From NCBI GenBank assembly GCA_937922675.1, contig CALAJN010000008.1:62001-126000 (forward strand): a stretch of DNA of 64,000 nt. The letters run 5' to 3'. Source of the stretch: an uncultured Granulosicoccaceae bacterium. Lineage in GTDB: Bacteria > Pseudomonadota > Gammaproteobacteria > Granulosicoccales > Granulosicoccaceae. The number at the start of each line of letters is the position of its first letter. The stretch's first letter is position 1. The position numbers were made by a program, and so were the translations under genes. Shown here one piece after another: positions 35,743 to 45,399 of this stretch. The notes beneath the pieces are model-generated. The model worked only from the letters and a program-made list of their open reading frames with translations. It was not told where the DNA came from and did not search any database.

Positions 35743-35928
35743 TCAAGAGCGTACGAAGGCAACCAAAAGGCCGACAAACAGCACGACTCCTCCGATCAGC
35801 ATCGAGACGTTGAGCCACTCCTTCTGCGAGCCCTTGGGGCCGTTTTCCATCCAGTGTTTTGCCACTGGCCACATACGCCAAAGCATCACGCCCAAGAGGG
35901 CAGCCCAAATTATCTTCATCCAGTCCAA
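35743..35928 (-). CDS. Small membrane protein, unknown
   Basis: Sixty-one residues from a TTG at 35928 (AGGAG 7 bases upstream) or 58 from ATG 35919. Two hydrophobic segments (IIWAALLGVMLWRMWPV and VSMLIGGVVLFVGLLVAFV) flank the loop KHWMENGPKGSQKEW. Similar short proteins occur in other gammaproteobacteria, but I cannot name the function. It is convergent with the EEP gene, with stops 2 bases apart. Confidence 0.65.
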   Translation of the reverse strand: MDWMKIIWAALLGVMLWRMWPVAKHWMENGPKGSQKEWLNVSMLIGGVVLFVGLLVAFVRS

Positions 35929-35981
35929 TGGCTTGCTCCTGAGTCGCGGGCTCGAGGCTTGAGCCTCTGCAAAATTGGCAA

Positions 35982-36010
35982 ATACAAAACGGGCCGCACA
36001 AGGCGGCCCG
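35982..36010 (-). terminator. Rho-independent terminator of yccA
   Basis: Perfect 8-bp stem CGGGCCGC/GCGGCCCG with a 5-base loop. Read on the minus strand it is followed by TTTTGTATTTG. It lies 85 bases after the yccA-like stop. Confidence 0.82.
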
Positions 36011-36094
36011 TCGGTGCTCGATCGCTGGTAGCTGTTCAGCGGATCTGTTCAGGCACGCACGGGGCAGCCCGCGCTGGCCAGAGGGCATCGGTAC

Positions 36095-36766
36095 TTAGTC
36101 GTCACCCATTACGCCCAGCAGGTGCAGCAGGCTCGTGAACAGGTTGAAGATGTTGATGAACAGGCTGACTGTAGCGCGTATGTAGTTCGTCTCCCCGCCA
36201 TTGATGATACGACTGGTATCAAACAGGATGAAACCACTCATCAACAGGACCATCGCCGCAGAGATAGCGAGCGACAAGGCCGGCATGTTCACGAACAGGC
36301 TCAGGATGATGGCACCGAACAGCACCATGATGCCCACCATCAGGAAGCCACCCATGAAGCTGAAGTCCTTCTTGGTGGTCAGCACATAGGCAGAGAGGCC
36401 GAGAAAGATGCCACCCGTACCGGCCAAGGCGGTCGCAACAACGCTGCCCCCATTGGGTACCGACACGTAGTAGTTGAGCATGGGTCCAAGACCGAAGCCA
36501 AGCATGCCGGTAGCAAGGAAGACGATGCCGATGCCCGCTGCCTGCTCTTCGAACTTCGGCAGAACGAACATCAGAATCACGATGGCGCCGATAGAGCAGA
36601 CCATCGAGATCATGGCCGGCGGAGCGACCATCATGGAGACAACCGCCATCAATCCGCTGAACAGCAGCGTCATGGCGAGTAGTGTGTAGGTCTGGCGCAG
36701 AACCTTGTGCTGCGCAAGCACGCCCGATTCGGATCGGGCGACGGGGCTGGTAAACTGCGATGACAT
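36095..36766 (-). CDS. yccA: Bax inhibitor-1/YccA family membrane protein
   Basis: A 223-residue protein with seven predicted hydrophobic spans, closing with SLFINIFNLFTSLLHLLG, the family C-terminus. The start MSSQFTSPVARSESGVLAQHKVLRQTYTLLAMT matches E. coli YccA (219), which is a substrate and modulator of the FtsH protease. ATG 36766 was chosen; an upstream ATG at 36829 adds 21 unconserved residues. A clear terminator follows, so it is probably a single-gene unit. Confidence 0.93.
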   Translation of the reverse strand: MSSQFTSPVARSESGVLAQHKVLRQTYTLLAMTLLFSGLMAVVSMMVAPPAMISMVCSIGAIVILMFVLPKFEEQAAGIGIVFLATGMLGFGLGPMLNYYVSVPNGGSVVATALAGTGGIFLGLSAYVLTTKKDFSFMGGFLMVGIMVLFGAIILSLFVNMPALSLAISAAMVLLMSGFILFDTSRIINGGETNYIRATVSLFINIFNLFTSLLHLLGVMGDD

Positions 36767-37011
36767 GTCGTTTGTTCCGTTTAAGTGGCGAGATAAGGAT
36801 CTGGGGCTAGGCATAATAACGTCCGACAAGGGATTTGGATCAGTACAAACTCACTCCTTTGCCAACTTCGTGAATATGAGGGCCCTGCACGCGGTTTCAA
36901 GACTCAGGCCACGCGTCTGAAAGCCCCCTTGCTGTAAGTGGTTTTTGCGCACGGAATATTGTCTCCAGAGACTGTGGTGCTGCGCTAAAGTTCGACTAGA
37001 ATAGGGGGCTC

Positions 37012-37099
37012 GGAGAGGTGGCAGAGTGGTCGAATGCGGCGGTCTTGAAAACCGTTGACTGTCAAAGGTCCGGGGGTTCGAATCCCTCCCTCTCCGCCA
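37012..37099 (+). tRNA. tRNA-Ser(TGA)
   Basis: Class II tRNA of 88 bases: acceptor GGAGAGG/CCTCTCC, anticodon loop CTTGAAA (TGA), long variable arm, GTTCGAATC T-loop, discriminator G and an encoded CCA. A TAGAAT -10-like box lies about 10 bases upstream, with no good -35. Confidence 0.97.
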
Positions 37100-37319
37100 T
37101 TTATCGCCCTTGGTTGGCGCTCCAGGCACTCGAAACGGGTACTCGAACCGGGCCCGCAGCATCCGCGTAACTCTGCCCACTTGGTCACAGCCAGATGATA
37201 TCGGGCAACTTGGTGCTGTTCCAGGTGGTGATGTCGCGATGGGCGCTCGATCTGGGTTGCCGGCCGCTGGTGTAATATATTTGACACTCGGACGACGCCG
37301 CCAACGCACACGGACGCAC

Positions 37320-37820
37320 ATGCGATCAATTGGAGCCCTGATACTCGTCGTAGCCCTCACGCTTGGCGTGGCGCCTGCTGATGCACTTACGCTCAACAAT
37401 CGCGCTGGCGATGCTGTCGACTTTGACACTCTGATTGGCGATGGACGTTGGACCCTCGTGATGTTGTGGGAAATTGATTGCGTCTTTTGCGAACAACAGA
37501 AGCCGGAAATTGATGCCTTTCACAAACGTAACGTAGATTCCAAAGCGCGCGTCATCGGCGTGGTCTTGGACGGGCTTGAGAATATTGACGAAATCAACAA
37601 GATGGTGAAGCGATCACCCACGCGTTTCCCTCACTTCGTAGCTGACAGGGAGCGCCTAGGGGCGGACCTGCTAGCCGTGAGTGGAAAAGAGCTGTGGGTA
37701 ACGCCGACCTATCTGTTGTACGGACCTGACGGCCAGTTCAAGCTTTCACATGCTGGGGTGCTCAAGGGTCAGATGATTGAAGATGTCATCAATCCGCCAA
37801 AGCGCACGAGCACTCGTTGA
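37320..37820 (+). CDS. Exported thioredoxin-like protein
   Basis: A 166-residue TlpA-like protein. ATG 37320 starts a signal peptide (MRSIGALILVVALTLGVAPADA). The thioredoxin fold contains the redox pair CVFC in LWEIDCVFCEQQKPEID and the cis-proline in VTPTYLLYGPDG. It could act as a periplasmic disulfide reductase or in cytochrome c maturation; the partner is not known. The longer open frame upstream runs across the tRNA-Ser flank and is not coding. Confidence 0.82.
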   Translation: MRSIGALILVVALTLGVAPADALTLNNRAGDAVDFDTLIGDGRWTLVMLWEIDCVFCEQQKPEIDAFHKRNVDSKARVIGVVLDGLENIDEINKMVKRSPTRFPHFVADRERLGADLLAVSGKELWVTPTYLLYGPDGQFKLSHAGVLKGQMIEDVINPPKRTSTR

Positions 37821-38150
37821 GCGCAGCTGTCTCTCCGGAGTACAAGTCATCGTTGATGTTTCTGATCCGTCGGCGCACGTGACCAGAGCCTACGTCTGCG
37901 CTTGACTTTCGGTCAAATTGCGACCGTCCTTTTGGCGAGAAATCTGCCATAAAGCGCCTCGAACTTGTTCCAAGGCACGCGCTGCTGCCAGCCGGAGCGT
38001 ATTGTGCTGATTAGCAGGTGGCGGTTCAGTAACGTCTGATGCGCTACCGTGCACTGCCAAACTGAAGAGTGGATCTGAGGCGATGATTGTGATCAGTCAG
38101 GACTCGAGCTATTCGATACGCATGCAACGTTTTGGGGGCCTGTTTGCGTG
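37821..38150. other. Upstream region of the hybrid kinase gene, no gene seen
   Basis: 330 bases without a supported reading frame. No clear terminator or sigma-70 promoter was recognised. It must carry the promoter of the hybrid kinase. Confidence 0.5.
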
Positions 38151-40664
38151 ATGGTAGGGCGCTCTATTACGGCGCGCCTTCTGGTCGTCGCTCTGATGCC
38201 GTCACTTATTCTGGTCGTTGCACTCGGAAGCTGGTTTGTGATCGAGCGCGTACGCAGTATTGCCGAAGAAGAGCGCGCCTACGCCACCTCATTGCTCGAA
38301 GGAATTGCGCTCACCAGTGAGTTTGCGGTTGCTAGCGGCGATGTAGGTCTGCTCGAAGACATCGCAAGAACCGCTTTGCCGCTGGCTTCTGTTTTCTCTG
38401 TACGTTTTGTTGATAGCGCCGGTACCGAGTTGGTGCGTGTTGATGACGATGCTGAGTATCCATCCAATGCGCTGACACTCGAGCGTGATGTGTCGCGCAC
38501 GAGCATGTCTGACATGAATGCCTCTTCGCTTGCACTACCGCCGGGGCAGGAGGCAGACGACGCGCCGAAAAAGCGCATCGGTCGCGTCAGTTTCGTCATT
38601 GATCCTGCCAGTATCTGGACTCGGCAGCTCGATGCGATTGTCAAAGGATTAGTGGCTTCGCTTCTCTTGTTGGTGCTGGTCGGATTGGCGGCCTGGCGCC
38701 TTGCAAGCTCCATAGGTGAGCCGCTGAGACACTTGCATCGCGCTATCGGTCAGGTTGCGCGACAACAACCGCCGACAGACTTGCCCCTGACAGCTCACGG
38801 CGAGGTGGGTGAGCTTGCGAGGAGCGTCCGTGATCTATCCCAGGATCTTGATGCATTCCATCGGGGATTGAAGGAATCAACACGCATAGCGACACATGAT
38901 CTTCAGCAGACACTGGAGTTGCTTGAGCGTCAGAATCTCGAGCTTGCGGACGCACGCACGGTGGCCGAGCGTGCCAGCGCATCCAAGTCGACTTTCCTTG
39001 CAAACATGAGTCACGAGATTCGTACGCCGATGAATACCATCATCGGTACCTTGTCGATGTTGAGACTGAGCGCTCTTGACGAAGTGCAGCGAGCAGAGCT
39101 GACACTCATTGATCAGTCGTCAAGAACACTACTGGAGTTGATCGATGACATCCTCGACATCTCTCGCATCGAAGCTGGCCGCCTTGAGCTTGAGTCGATA
39201 CCAACGGATATCGGGGTGCTGTTGGGGGAGGTTGCCACAACCTTTGAGGCAACAGCGTTGGAACAAGGAACGGTTTTAACAATCAACATTCATGAACTGG
39301 ATGTTGGCTCTGTTGTGATGACTGACCCTTTGAGGCTGAAGCAGATTCTGTTCAACCTTGTATCCAATGCACTTAAATTCACAGCTAACGGGGAGGTATC
39401 TGTGAACGTATCAACGTGTCCTGGTGTCGCCACCGATGCGAGCGATACTCCTGGGGCGAGACAGTGGTGTTTCAGTGTTATCGATACCGGGGTGGGTATA
39501 CCCGAGAACAAACTCGACAGTGTATTCAAACTGTTTACACAGGTGGATATGTCAACGACACGCGAGTATGGAGGCTCGGGGCTAGGCTTGTATATTTGCA
39601 GTCAGTTGGTTGAGCAAATGCAAGGCAGTATTTCCGTACAAAGCACCCGTGGGCAGGGAACACGATTCTCGGTGTGTCTGCCTTTGGTTTCCACGGACGA
39701 GATTCCCGGGATGCTGGCAAAGGTCTTTCCAGATGTGCTACCTGAGGTGTCTACCAGTAGGTCTATCGGCGGGCCTGTGCGTAAAGTGCAGGAAGGACCG
39801 TGGCACGCAGTTGACTTCAACACATCATCAAGCACCCGGTCGAATGCAATGCGTTCTGTATCACCCTGTCGTTTCGAGGGCGATTCCTTTGTGCCATCTA
39901 TCCTTGCCGTGGATGATCAACGGATCAATCTTGGCATGCTGCAGCGTTTCTTTGATCACTTTGGGGTGCTGGCAGACTTCGCCAGTACAACATCTGAAGC
40001 AAAGTACTTCCTGACGGCCAAACACTATGATTTGGTTATGACCGATCTGCACATGCCGGGCGAAGATGGTTTTGATCTTGTCCGCTGGTTGCGTAGCGAT
40101 GCGTCTCAAAACAAGGACTGCAGCGTGCTTGCTGTTACGGCAGATGCTTTTTTGTCTACTCAAGAGCGGGCGCTTGCAGCAGGCTTTGAAGATGTCCTTA
40201 CCAAGCCAGTAACCCTCGACATCATCGGCTCAGCTATCGAAAAATGGGCTTTGCCTGTTGCTATGACACAAGTCCCGGTTGTCTCTTTAAACGAGCCGAC
40301 TCGCGTAAGCATTGCAGCTTGTGCCGAAGCGGTGTGCGGAGACATGGAATGGGCTGTTGGTGCGCTTGCAAGCTATCGCGATGAGATACCGGTCCATTCG
40401 GCCCACATCGTACAGGCGCAGAGGCAGGGTAACGTGCAGGATCTGTTTCAGCGAGTGCACGCTCTGAAGGGCGTGTCGGATGTGTGTCGGATAAACCGCG
40501 TGTCCGCAGCGGCTGAAGCACTTTGCACTGCGGTAACGTCCAACGAGCCCGAGCAGCTCGAGGAGATCTTGCCCGACCTGATTGGCGATGTCTTGCACGC
40601 CTTGCAAGAAGCAGGGCCTGCCTGCACCAAGGCAATAGAAGACTACAAGCGAGTGCTTAGCTGA
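38151..40664 (+). CDS. Hybrid sensor histidine kinase, GacS/BarA type
   Basis: An 837-residue tripartite sensor. Membrane spans at about 9-31 and 165-183 flank a periplasmic domain; a HAMP domain follows (about 184-240). HisKA has the phospho-accepting His288 (NMSHEIRTPMNTIIG), HATPase follows (NLVSNALKFT, DTGVGIPE, GSGLGLYICSQL), then a receiver domain with Asp632 (VMTDLHMPGEDGF) and a C-terminal HPt domain with His770 (RVHALKGVSDV). This domain order is that of GacS and BarA (about 917 aa), whose partner GacA/UvrY is encoded at 28.0 kb. The pairing is inferred. A linker before the receiver replaces the degenerate receiver seen in some hybrids. Its stop overlaps the convergent xylB by 8 bases. 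Confidence 0.88.
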   Translation: MVGRSITARLLVVALMPSLILVVALGSWFVIERVRSIAEEERAYATSLLEGIALTSEFAVASGDVGLLEDIARTALPLASVFSVRFVDSAGTELVRVDDDAEYPSNALTLERDVSRTSMSDMNASSLALPPGQEADDAPKKRIGRVSFVIDPASIWTRQLDAIVKGLVASLLLLVLVGLAAWRLASSIGEPLRHLHRAIGQVARQQPPTDLPLTAHGEVGELARSVRDLSQDLDAFHRGLKESTRIATHDLQQTLELLERQNLELADARTVAERASASKSTFLANMSHEIRTPMNTIIGTLSMLRLSALDEVQRAELTLIDQSSRTLLELIDDILDISRIEAGRLELESIPTDIGVLLGEVATTFEATALEQGTVLTINIHELDVGSVVMTDPLRLKQILFNLVSNALKFTANGEVSVNVSTCPGVATDASDTPGARQWCFSVIDTGVGIPENKLDSVFKLFTQVDMSTTREYGGSGLGLYICSQLVEQMQGSISVQSTRGQGTRFSVCLPLVSTDEIPGMLAKVFPDVLPEVSTSRSIGGPVRKVQEGPWHAVDFNTSSSTRSNAMRSVSPCRFEGDSFVPSILAVDDQRINLGMLQRFFDHFGVLADFASTTSEAKYFLTAKHYDLVMTDLHMPGEDGFDLVRWLRSDASQNKDCSVLAVTADAFLSTQERALAAGFEDVLTKPVTLDIIGSAIEKWALPVAMTQVPVVSLNEPTRVSIAACAEAVCGDMEWAVGALASYRDEIPVHSAHIVQAQRQGNVQDLFQRVHALKGVSDVCRINRVSAAAEALCTAVTSNEPEQLEEILPDLIGDVLHALQEAGPACTKAIEDYKRVLS

Positions 40665-42096
40665 GCCGGCGCCAGGTATCGCGATAGCGCTCGAGCGCAT
40701 CACTGAACGCTGCCCGAGATTCAGCGACAGGCTCGATACTGCGTGCCACAGGTGGTGCAAGACAGACCTCTCGCGGATCAAGGTCATTGGCTGCGATCAG
40801 CCCCAGCCTTGCGGCCCCGAGGCTCGCGCCGAACTCACCATCGGCCGTGAGGTGGAGCGGCACGTCGAGTACAGTCGCTATGGTCTTGAGCCACGCGTCG
40901 GAGCGCGAACCTCCGCCAATGGCATAGGCTTGCTGCAGCGTGGTTCCTGCAGCGGCAAGTGCGCTCTGGCAATCGGCAAAAGCGAACGCGACCCCTTGCA
41001 TTACTGCAGCTGTCATGGCCTCGGCGTCACTTGTATGCGATAGCCCGCTGAAGACACCACGAGCGTCCGCATCATTGTGCGGTGTGCGCTCGCCACCGAG
41101 GTAGGGCAGGAACATCTCATCAGTGGGCGTGATCGCACGATTTTCAGCAGTCGCTGCCAGATCTGCCGGTGACTGGCCCGTTACTGTGGCCAGCCAGTTG
41201 AGCGAGTCGGTGGCAGCGAGAATGACACCCATCTGATGCCAGGTGCCTGGCAAGGCGTGACAGAAAGCGTGCACAGCACTATCAGCATTCGGCATAAAAC
41301 GTTCGGTCGCTGCAAACAACACACCGGAGGTGCCCAGTGAGACAAAGGCTTGGCCGGAGGTGACGGTACCCATGCCACAGGCACTGGCGGCATTGTCACC
41401 AGCTCCACCTGCGACAACGACGTTCGACCCCATGCCAAAGCGCTTGGCCAGTGTCTCTCGTACTGTCCCGGACACATCTGTTCCTTCTACCAGGCTTGGC
41501 ATGTGCGATCGTGTCAGCCTGGTCTGCTCAAGCAGTGTGTCTGACCAGTCGCGCAGAGCGACATCAAGCCAACCCGTACCGGCCGCATCCGACATCTCGG
41601 ACACTCGCTCACCCGTCAACCACAGGCGCAGGTGATCCTTGGGCAGCAGCACCTGATCGATACGTTCGAATACTTCGGGTTCATGCTCGGCAAGCCAGGC
41701 CACCTTGGGTGCTGTAAAGCCTGGAAACAGGATGTTTCCGGTCAGCGCTCGAGAGGCCGCGGTATCCATTCGCGCTGCCTCGGCATGGGCTCGCGTGTCA
41801 TTCCACAGCATGCAAGGGCGCAAGATGTTATCCGAAGCGTCGACAAGGGTGGCTCCGTGCATGTGGCCGGACAAACCGATCCCCTTGACCGCCGCCATGG
41901 CTTTGCTGTGTGACGCCGAAAGCGCGCTCAGTGTTGTCTCGGTGGCGGCGATCCACTCATCCGGCGATTGCTCTGCCCAGCCCGGGTGATCGCGAGTGAC
42001 ATCGATTGAGGCGCTCTCACTGGCGATGACGCTCTGCGCCTCATCCATTAACAAGGTTTTGACGCTGGATGTGCCGAGATCGATACCGAGGTACAT
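40657..42096 (-). CDS. xylB: Xylulokinase
   Basis: FGGY-family kinase phosphorylating D-xylulose to xylulose 5-phosphate. The 479 residues (E. coli 484) begin MYLGIDLGTSSVKTLLMDE and contain GLSGHMHGATLVD, LPKDHLRLWLTGE, SDAAGTGWLDV, GAGDNAASACGMG and GGGSRSDAWLKTIA, all close to XylB. It is the last gene of the leftward arm of the xylose locus, after a gap of 67 bases that holds a perfect palindrome. Confidence 0.95.
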   Translation of the reverse strand: MYLGIDLGTSSVKTLLMDEAQSVIASESASIDVTRDHPGWAEQSPDEWIAATETTLSALSASHSKAMAAVKGIGLSGHMHGATLVDASDNILRPCMLWNDTRAHAEAARMDTAASRALTGNILFPGFTAPKVAWLAEHEPEVFERIDQVLLPKDHLRLWLTGERVSEMSDAAGTGWLDVALRDWSDTLLEQTRLTRSHMPSLVEGTDVSGTVRETLAKRFGMGSNVVVAGGAGDNAASACGMGTVTSGQAFVSLGTSGVLFAATERFMPNADSAVHAFCHALPGTWHQMGVILAATDSLNWLATVTGQSPADLAATAENRAITPTDEMFLPYLGGERTPHNDADARGVFSGLSHTSDAEAMTAAVMQGVAFAFADCQSALAAAGTTLQQAYAIGGGSRSDAWLKTIATVLDVPLHLTADGEFGASLGAARLGLIAANDLDPREVCLAPPVARSIEPVAESRAAFSDALERYRDTWRRLS

Positions 42097-42144
42097 ACCA
42101 AAGAGTACAGGGCTGATGTGATCGGTGAGCTTACGACAATTTCT

Positions 42145-42160
42145 ATACCGAATTCGGTAT
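42145..42160. promoter_or_regulatory. Perfect 16-bp palindrome before xylB
   Basis: ATACCGAATTCGGTAT lies 49-64 bases upstream of the xylB start and just after the stop of the preceding gene. On the minus strand a TATAGA -10-like box overlaps its downstream half, so a bound protein could block an internal promoter. It is not similar to the repeats found before xylF. The regulator is unknown. Confidence 0.55.
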
Positions 42161-42163
42161 TGA

Positions 42164-43882
42164 TTATTGGCTGTCGCTCACCGGAAACCACTGCATCACG
42201 TGGGACTCGTCCCGCGTAATGACGACGTGCCGATTGGCAAATAGTCGATACGCGGCACTCCATTCACCATCTGGCCACTGGATACGCACAATCGCTCTCT
42301 CCGCAACACCCAGACCGATGTGGACAAAGCCGAGTGAGCCTGACGCGTGACCGCCACCGACGCGTATACGACGGCTCTGCACATGATTCCCGGTTTGTAC
42401 CGAGATCCTTGCACCAATGGCATTGCGGTTGGGACCGGACTGATTGAGCTCCAGCGCAAGCCAGTTACCACCCGGCAGGACACTCGCAGTCGGCTCACCC
42501 TCAGACGGCTGCATACCGGCATTACGGAATAGTGATACCGGAGTTGCGCGGTTGACCACGAGCAGATCGAGCAGGCCGTCAGCGTTTAGATCAACGACCG
42601 CGGCACCCCGACCACGTGTGTCCAGCGCTATTCCTGCGCGATCACCGCGTTCAACAAAGCGTCCATCGGCGCGACCGAGCAATAGATTGTCAGGATCGGA
42701 GGCGGCAAAATCACTCATCGCCTCTACATTTCCCTTGGCGATAAAGAGATCAAGACGCGCATCGTTGTTGATATCGGCAAACTCGGCATGCCAGCCGGTG
42801 GAGGGGCGCGGGTCAGAGCCTGTGTAGGGTCTGTGTGCGGTGGCGCCACGCTCCCAGGCAATGTCTTCATACACTGGTCTGCCTTCTTCACTGGCTTGTT
42901 CAACATCCAGCTGTTGCAGGCGGGTGTCACCCATTGAAGTCAGCGCGTATTCAGGATAGCCGTCTGCGTCCAGATCAGAGGCAGCGATACCCATACCCCA
43001 GATCACCAGTGATTCCCAACCATCGGCGCGGGTGTACAGTCGGGGCCAGCCACCATCAGGTATGCGCCAGAGTTGCTCCTCACCATCGCGGTAGTAGTGC
43101 CGGTCATTGGTGATGCGTAGTGCGTCCTTGCCAGATCGATCCCAGTCAGTAAACATCATCGACAAGGCGCAATGCCCTGGCGACAGCGGGATAGCCTCGG
43201 TATAGGCTAAAGGAGGGGCCGGATTCGGACGCAACAACTGGTTGTCATCACAGGTACCCCACGGTGAGCCAGGGGCGCTGCGATCCACGTAATTGCCAAA
43301 GGCGAGCGTGGGACCGGGTAGATCAGGTTCAAAGGTTGCACTGAACGCTGTTGTCCAGCCACGGCCACCGTCAATCCCCAGCGCCTGGTTCATCGGGGTA
43401 AAACTGCAGTCCGGGCCGCCCTTGTATATTCTGTTTTCACCGACGCGCAGCACCACCAGATCAGGCTGCCCGTCAGCGTCTACATCCAGCGGATAGGCGC
43501 CGATCACACCCTGCAGGTCTGTTGACCTGGCATCGAGTTTCTCGAACGCCAGCGGGCCTGCGGGCGTACTGCGATTGACATACAGAGCGGCCTTGTTGTC
43601 GCCGCCCGCAATGTAGAGATCGGGCAGGCGATCCTTGTTGCAATCAAAAGTTGCGACCCCTCCGCCGACAAAGTGCTCCCAGGGCCCGTCGTAGGTATGC
43701 TGAACGCCAGCGGACGTGGCCTGCTCGACAAGGACGGGAACATCGCCCAGAAAGGCCGGCGGCTCGGACGCCAGTGTGAGCGGGGGCAAGCCGACAAACA
43801 GGCAGACGCACAGGCCCGCGCCGAGGCCTGCTTTCAGGAATGACCAGGCTCTACGTGTGGTGGAGGTGCAGATGCGAATCAT
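42164..43882 (-). CDS. CRTAC1/FG-GAP repeat protein with ASPIC/UnbV domain
   Basis: A 572-residue exported protein. A signal segment (FLKAGLGAGLCVCLFVGLPP) is followed by calcium-binding FG-GAP/VCBS repeats of a beta-propeller, seen as DCNKDRLPDLYIAGG, DVDADGQPDLVVLRV, DLDADGYPEYALTS, DINNDARLDLFIAKG and DLNADGLLDLLVVNR. The C-terminal part (NWLALELNQSGPNRNAIGARISVQT, IRVGGGHASGSLGFVHIGLG) is an ASPIC/UnbV domain. Such proteins bind ligands or carbohydrate outside the cytoplasm; no enzymatic function is known. It overlaps the preceding di-haem gene by 4 bases, so they are translationally coupled. Confidence 0.85.
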   Translation of the reverse strand: MIRICTSTTRRAWSFLKAGLGAGLCVCLFVGLPPLTLASEPPAFLGDVPVLVEQATSAGVQHTYDGPWEHFVGGGVATFDCNKDRLPDLYIAGGDNKAALYVNRSTPAGPLAFEKLDARSTDLQGVIGAYPLDVDADGQPDLVVLRVGENRIYKGGPDCSFTPMNQALGIDGGRGWTTAFSATFEPDLPGPTLAFGNYVDRSAPGSPWGTCDDNQLLRPNPAPPLAYTEAIPLSPGHCALSMMFTDWDRSGKDALRITNDRHYYRDGEEQLWRIPDGGWPRLYTRADGWESLVIWGMGIAASDLDADGYPEYALTSMGDTRLQQLDVEQASEEGRPVYEDIAWERGATAHRPYTGSDPRPSTGWHAEFADINNDARLDLFIAKGNVEAMSDFAASDPDNLLLGRADGRFVERGDRAGIALDTRGRGAAVVDLNADGLLDLLVVNRATPVSLFRNAGMQPSEGEPTASVLPGGNWLALELNQSGPNRNAIGARISVQTGNHVQSRRIRVGGGHASGSLGFVHIGLGVAERAIVRIQWPDGEWSAAYRLFANRHVVITRDESHVMQWFPVSDSQ

Positions 43883-45372
43883 GGCGAGATACGCAGACTC
43901 TTGAGAAAGGCGAGGAGGTCGTCACGCTCTGCTGATGATGCTGCCTGCCAGGCGTCGCGCGCCTGCCTGGCATCGCCTCCATGGGCCTCGATCACTTCGC
44001 TGAGCGTACCAAGATCTCCGCGGTGGCCGTAGGGTGCCGTCGAGCCCACACCCCAGAGCTCAGTGGTCTGGAAGACATTGCGTTCCACGAATCGTTGTGA
44101 CAGCAACTCATTGCCGAGGGTGCTTACCTGCTGGTCACTGATCACGTGCCGTTTGAGATCTCCGTACAGCGGCACCAGTACATGACCTTCCGCGTTGCGT
44201 GGCAGACTATTGATGGCCTCAATCAAGGCAAGATCATATTGCAACTCTGGTGACTCACCCTGCCGTAGCGTGCCGGCAGCATCCATTGGCCCCGGATCCT
44301 TGAACACTAAAGACTCAAGCGGTAATTCGGGTCGATGACAGCCTGCGCAACCGAGTGTGTCGAAGTGCTGTTCGCCTCGTTGTGCAGCAGCGAGCCAGGC
44401 AGCCCGCGTGCCATCGTCAACCAAGGTGCCATTAGTCAGCGCATTCGGCAGTGACCTGGTCGGTGGAGCAAGGCTCGCCTGCCAGGCAACCAAGGCAGAG
44501 ACGCCGCGAGGCCCGAGTTCATGGGCCAACCCATCGCCATCGAAATCCGGCTCATCGGTCCAGCGGGCAGAGAAACGCTCGGACGCCTGTATGCCGTGGT
44601 GGTGGTTGAGTGCATTGACAGTAAACTGTCGTATAGAGGTCATGACGCCCTTGTGACTGAAGGGACGTATTACCAGATCAGCGTCTACGCCTTCGATGTT
44701 TCTGGTATCGACTCGGCCGTCAGGGTGGGCCGTCAATTCACCGAACTGAACCTCCTTTGTCGTGAGTGAGACGGTGCTGGCTGCGCCTGTGGATCGTGCC
44801 AATTGCAGCCCTTGTTTGCGCTGTAGCTGCAAGTCGGCGCTCATTTCCCGCGCGAGTAACTCGATAAGGCCAGCCCCGAAGAGGTGATTGGTATTGCGCT
44901 CGTTGGAGAACTGCGGATCGGTAGTATCAAAATCCGAGTGACGAAAGCCTTCGGAGACGAACACGTTGGCACTGAAGTCGCCGCTACCGCCGACCATAGG
45001 CGTATGGTGACAACTGGCACAGGCGTTGGCGTCCAGGCCTGCGGTACGTGAGTATTCAGCGCGCGGTGGGCGCTTGCGTTTGGTAGGTACGATCGCCTGG
45101 GTTGCCAGCGGTCGGATGCCGCCCTCGGCCGCGGTGAAACGATGCTCGAACAAGCGACCGCCGGTTTCAATCAATTGGTTCAGTTGCTCTTCACCAAGTG
45201 TCCCTTTCAGAGCCTTGTGTTCCGGGGTAATCCATATAACCGGTGCAGCTACGTCACTCCAGGGCGCGGTTGTTTCGCCGTCGTCAGCCAACGCTATCAC
45301 AGGCCCTGACAGCAAGATCAGGCCGCTGAGCAGCAAGCCTGCAGGGCGAAGTAGAAATCGATGTGAGCTCAT
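43879..45372 (-). CDS. Di-haem oxidoreductase family protein (DUF1111)
   Basis: A 497-residue exported c-type cytochrome. It has a signal peptide (LLLSGLILLSGPVIALA) and two haem-binding motifs, CASCHH and CAGCHR, the first near the N-terminal third and the second near residue 345. The arrangement resembles bacterial cytochrome c peroxidases and the DUF1111 family, often annotated as thiol oxidoreductase. The substrate is not known. It lies between the ROK regulator and the CRTAC1 gene inside the leftward xylose operon. Confidence 0.85.
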   Translation of the reverse strand: MSSHRFLLRPAGLLLSGLILLSGPVIALADDGETTAPWSDVAAPVIWITPEHKALKGTLGEEQLNQLIETGGRLFEHRFTAAEGGIRPLATQAIVPTKRKRPPRAEYSRTAGLDANACASCHHTPMVGGSGDFSANVFVSEGFRHSDFDTTDPQFSNERNTNHLFGAGLIELLAREMSADLQLQRKQGLQLARSTGAASTVSLTTKEVQFGELTAHPDGRVDTRNIEGVDADLVIRPFSHKGVMTSIRQFTVNALNHHHGIQASERFSARWTDEPDFDGDGLAHELGPRGVSALVAWQASLAPPTRSLPNALTNGTLVDDGTRAAWLAAAQRGEQHFDTLGCAGCHRPELPLESLVFKDPGPMDAAGTLRQGESPELQYDLALIEAINSLPRNAEGHVLVPLYGDLKRHVISDQQVSTLGNELLSQRFVERNVFQTTELWGVGSTAPYGHRGDLGTLSEVIEAHGGDARQARDAWQAASSAERDDLLAFLKSLRISP

Positions 45373-45399
45373 GGGGCTGATTGGTTCCGGCTCGGGTGG

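Noticed and set aside
31194-37099. tRNA genes as attachment sites of an integrated element
   Set aside because: No integrase and no repeated tRNA 3' end were seen around any of the four tRNA genes.
36851-37429. 192-codon open frame on the minus strand across tRNA-Ser
   Set aside because: It is the antisense of the tRNA; the translated piece RDSNPRTFDSQRFSRPPHST is a well-known artefact of translating tRNA-Ser.
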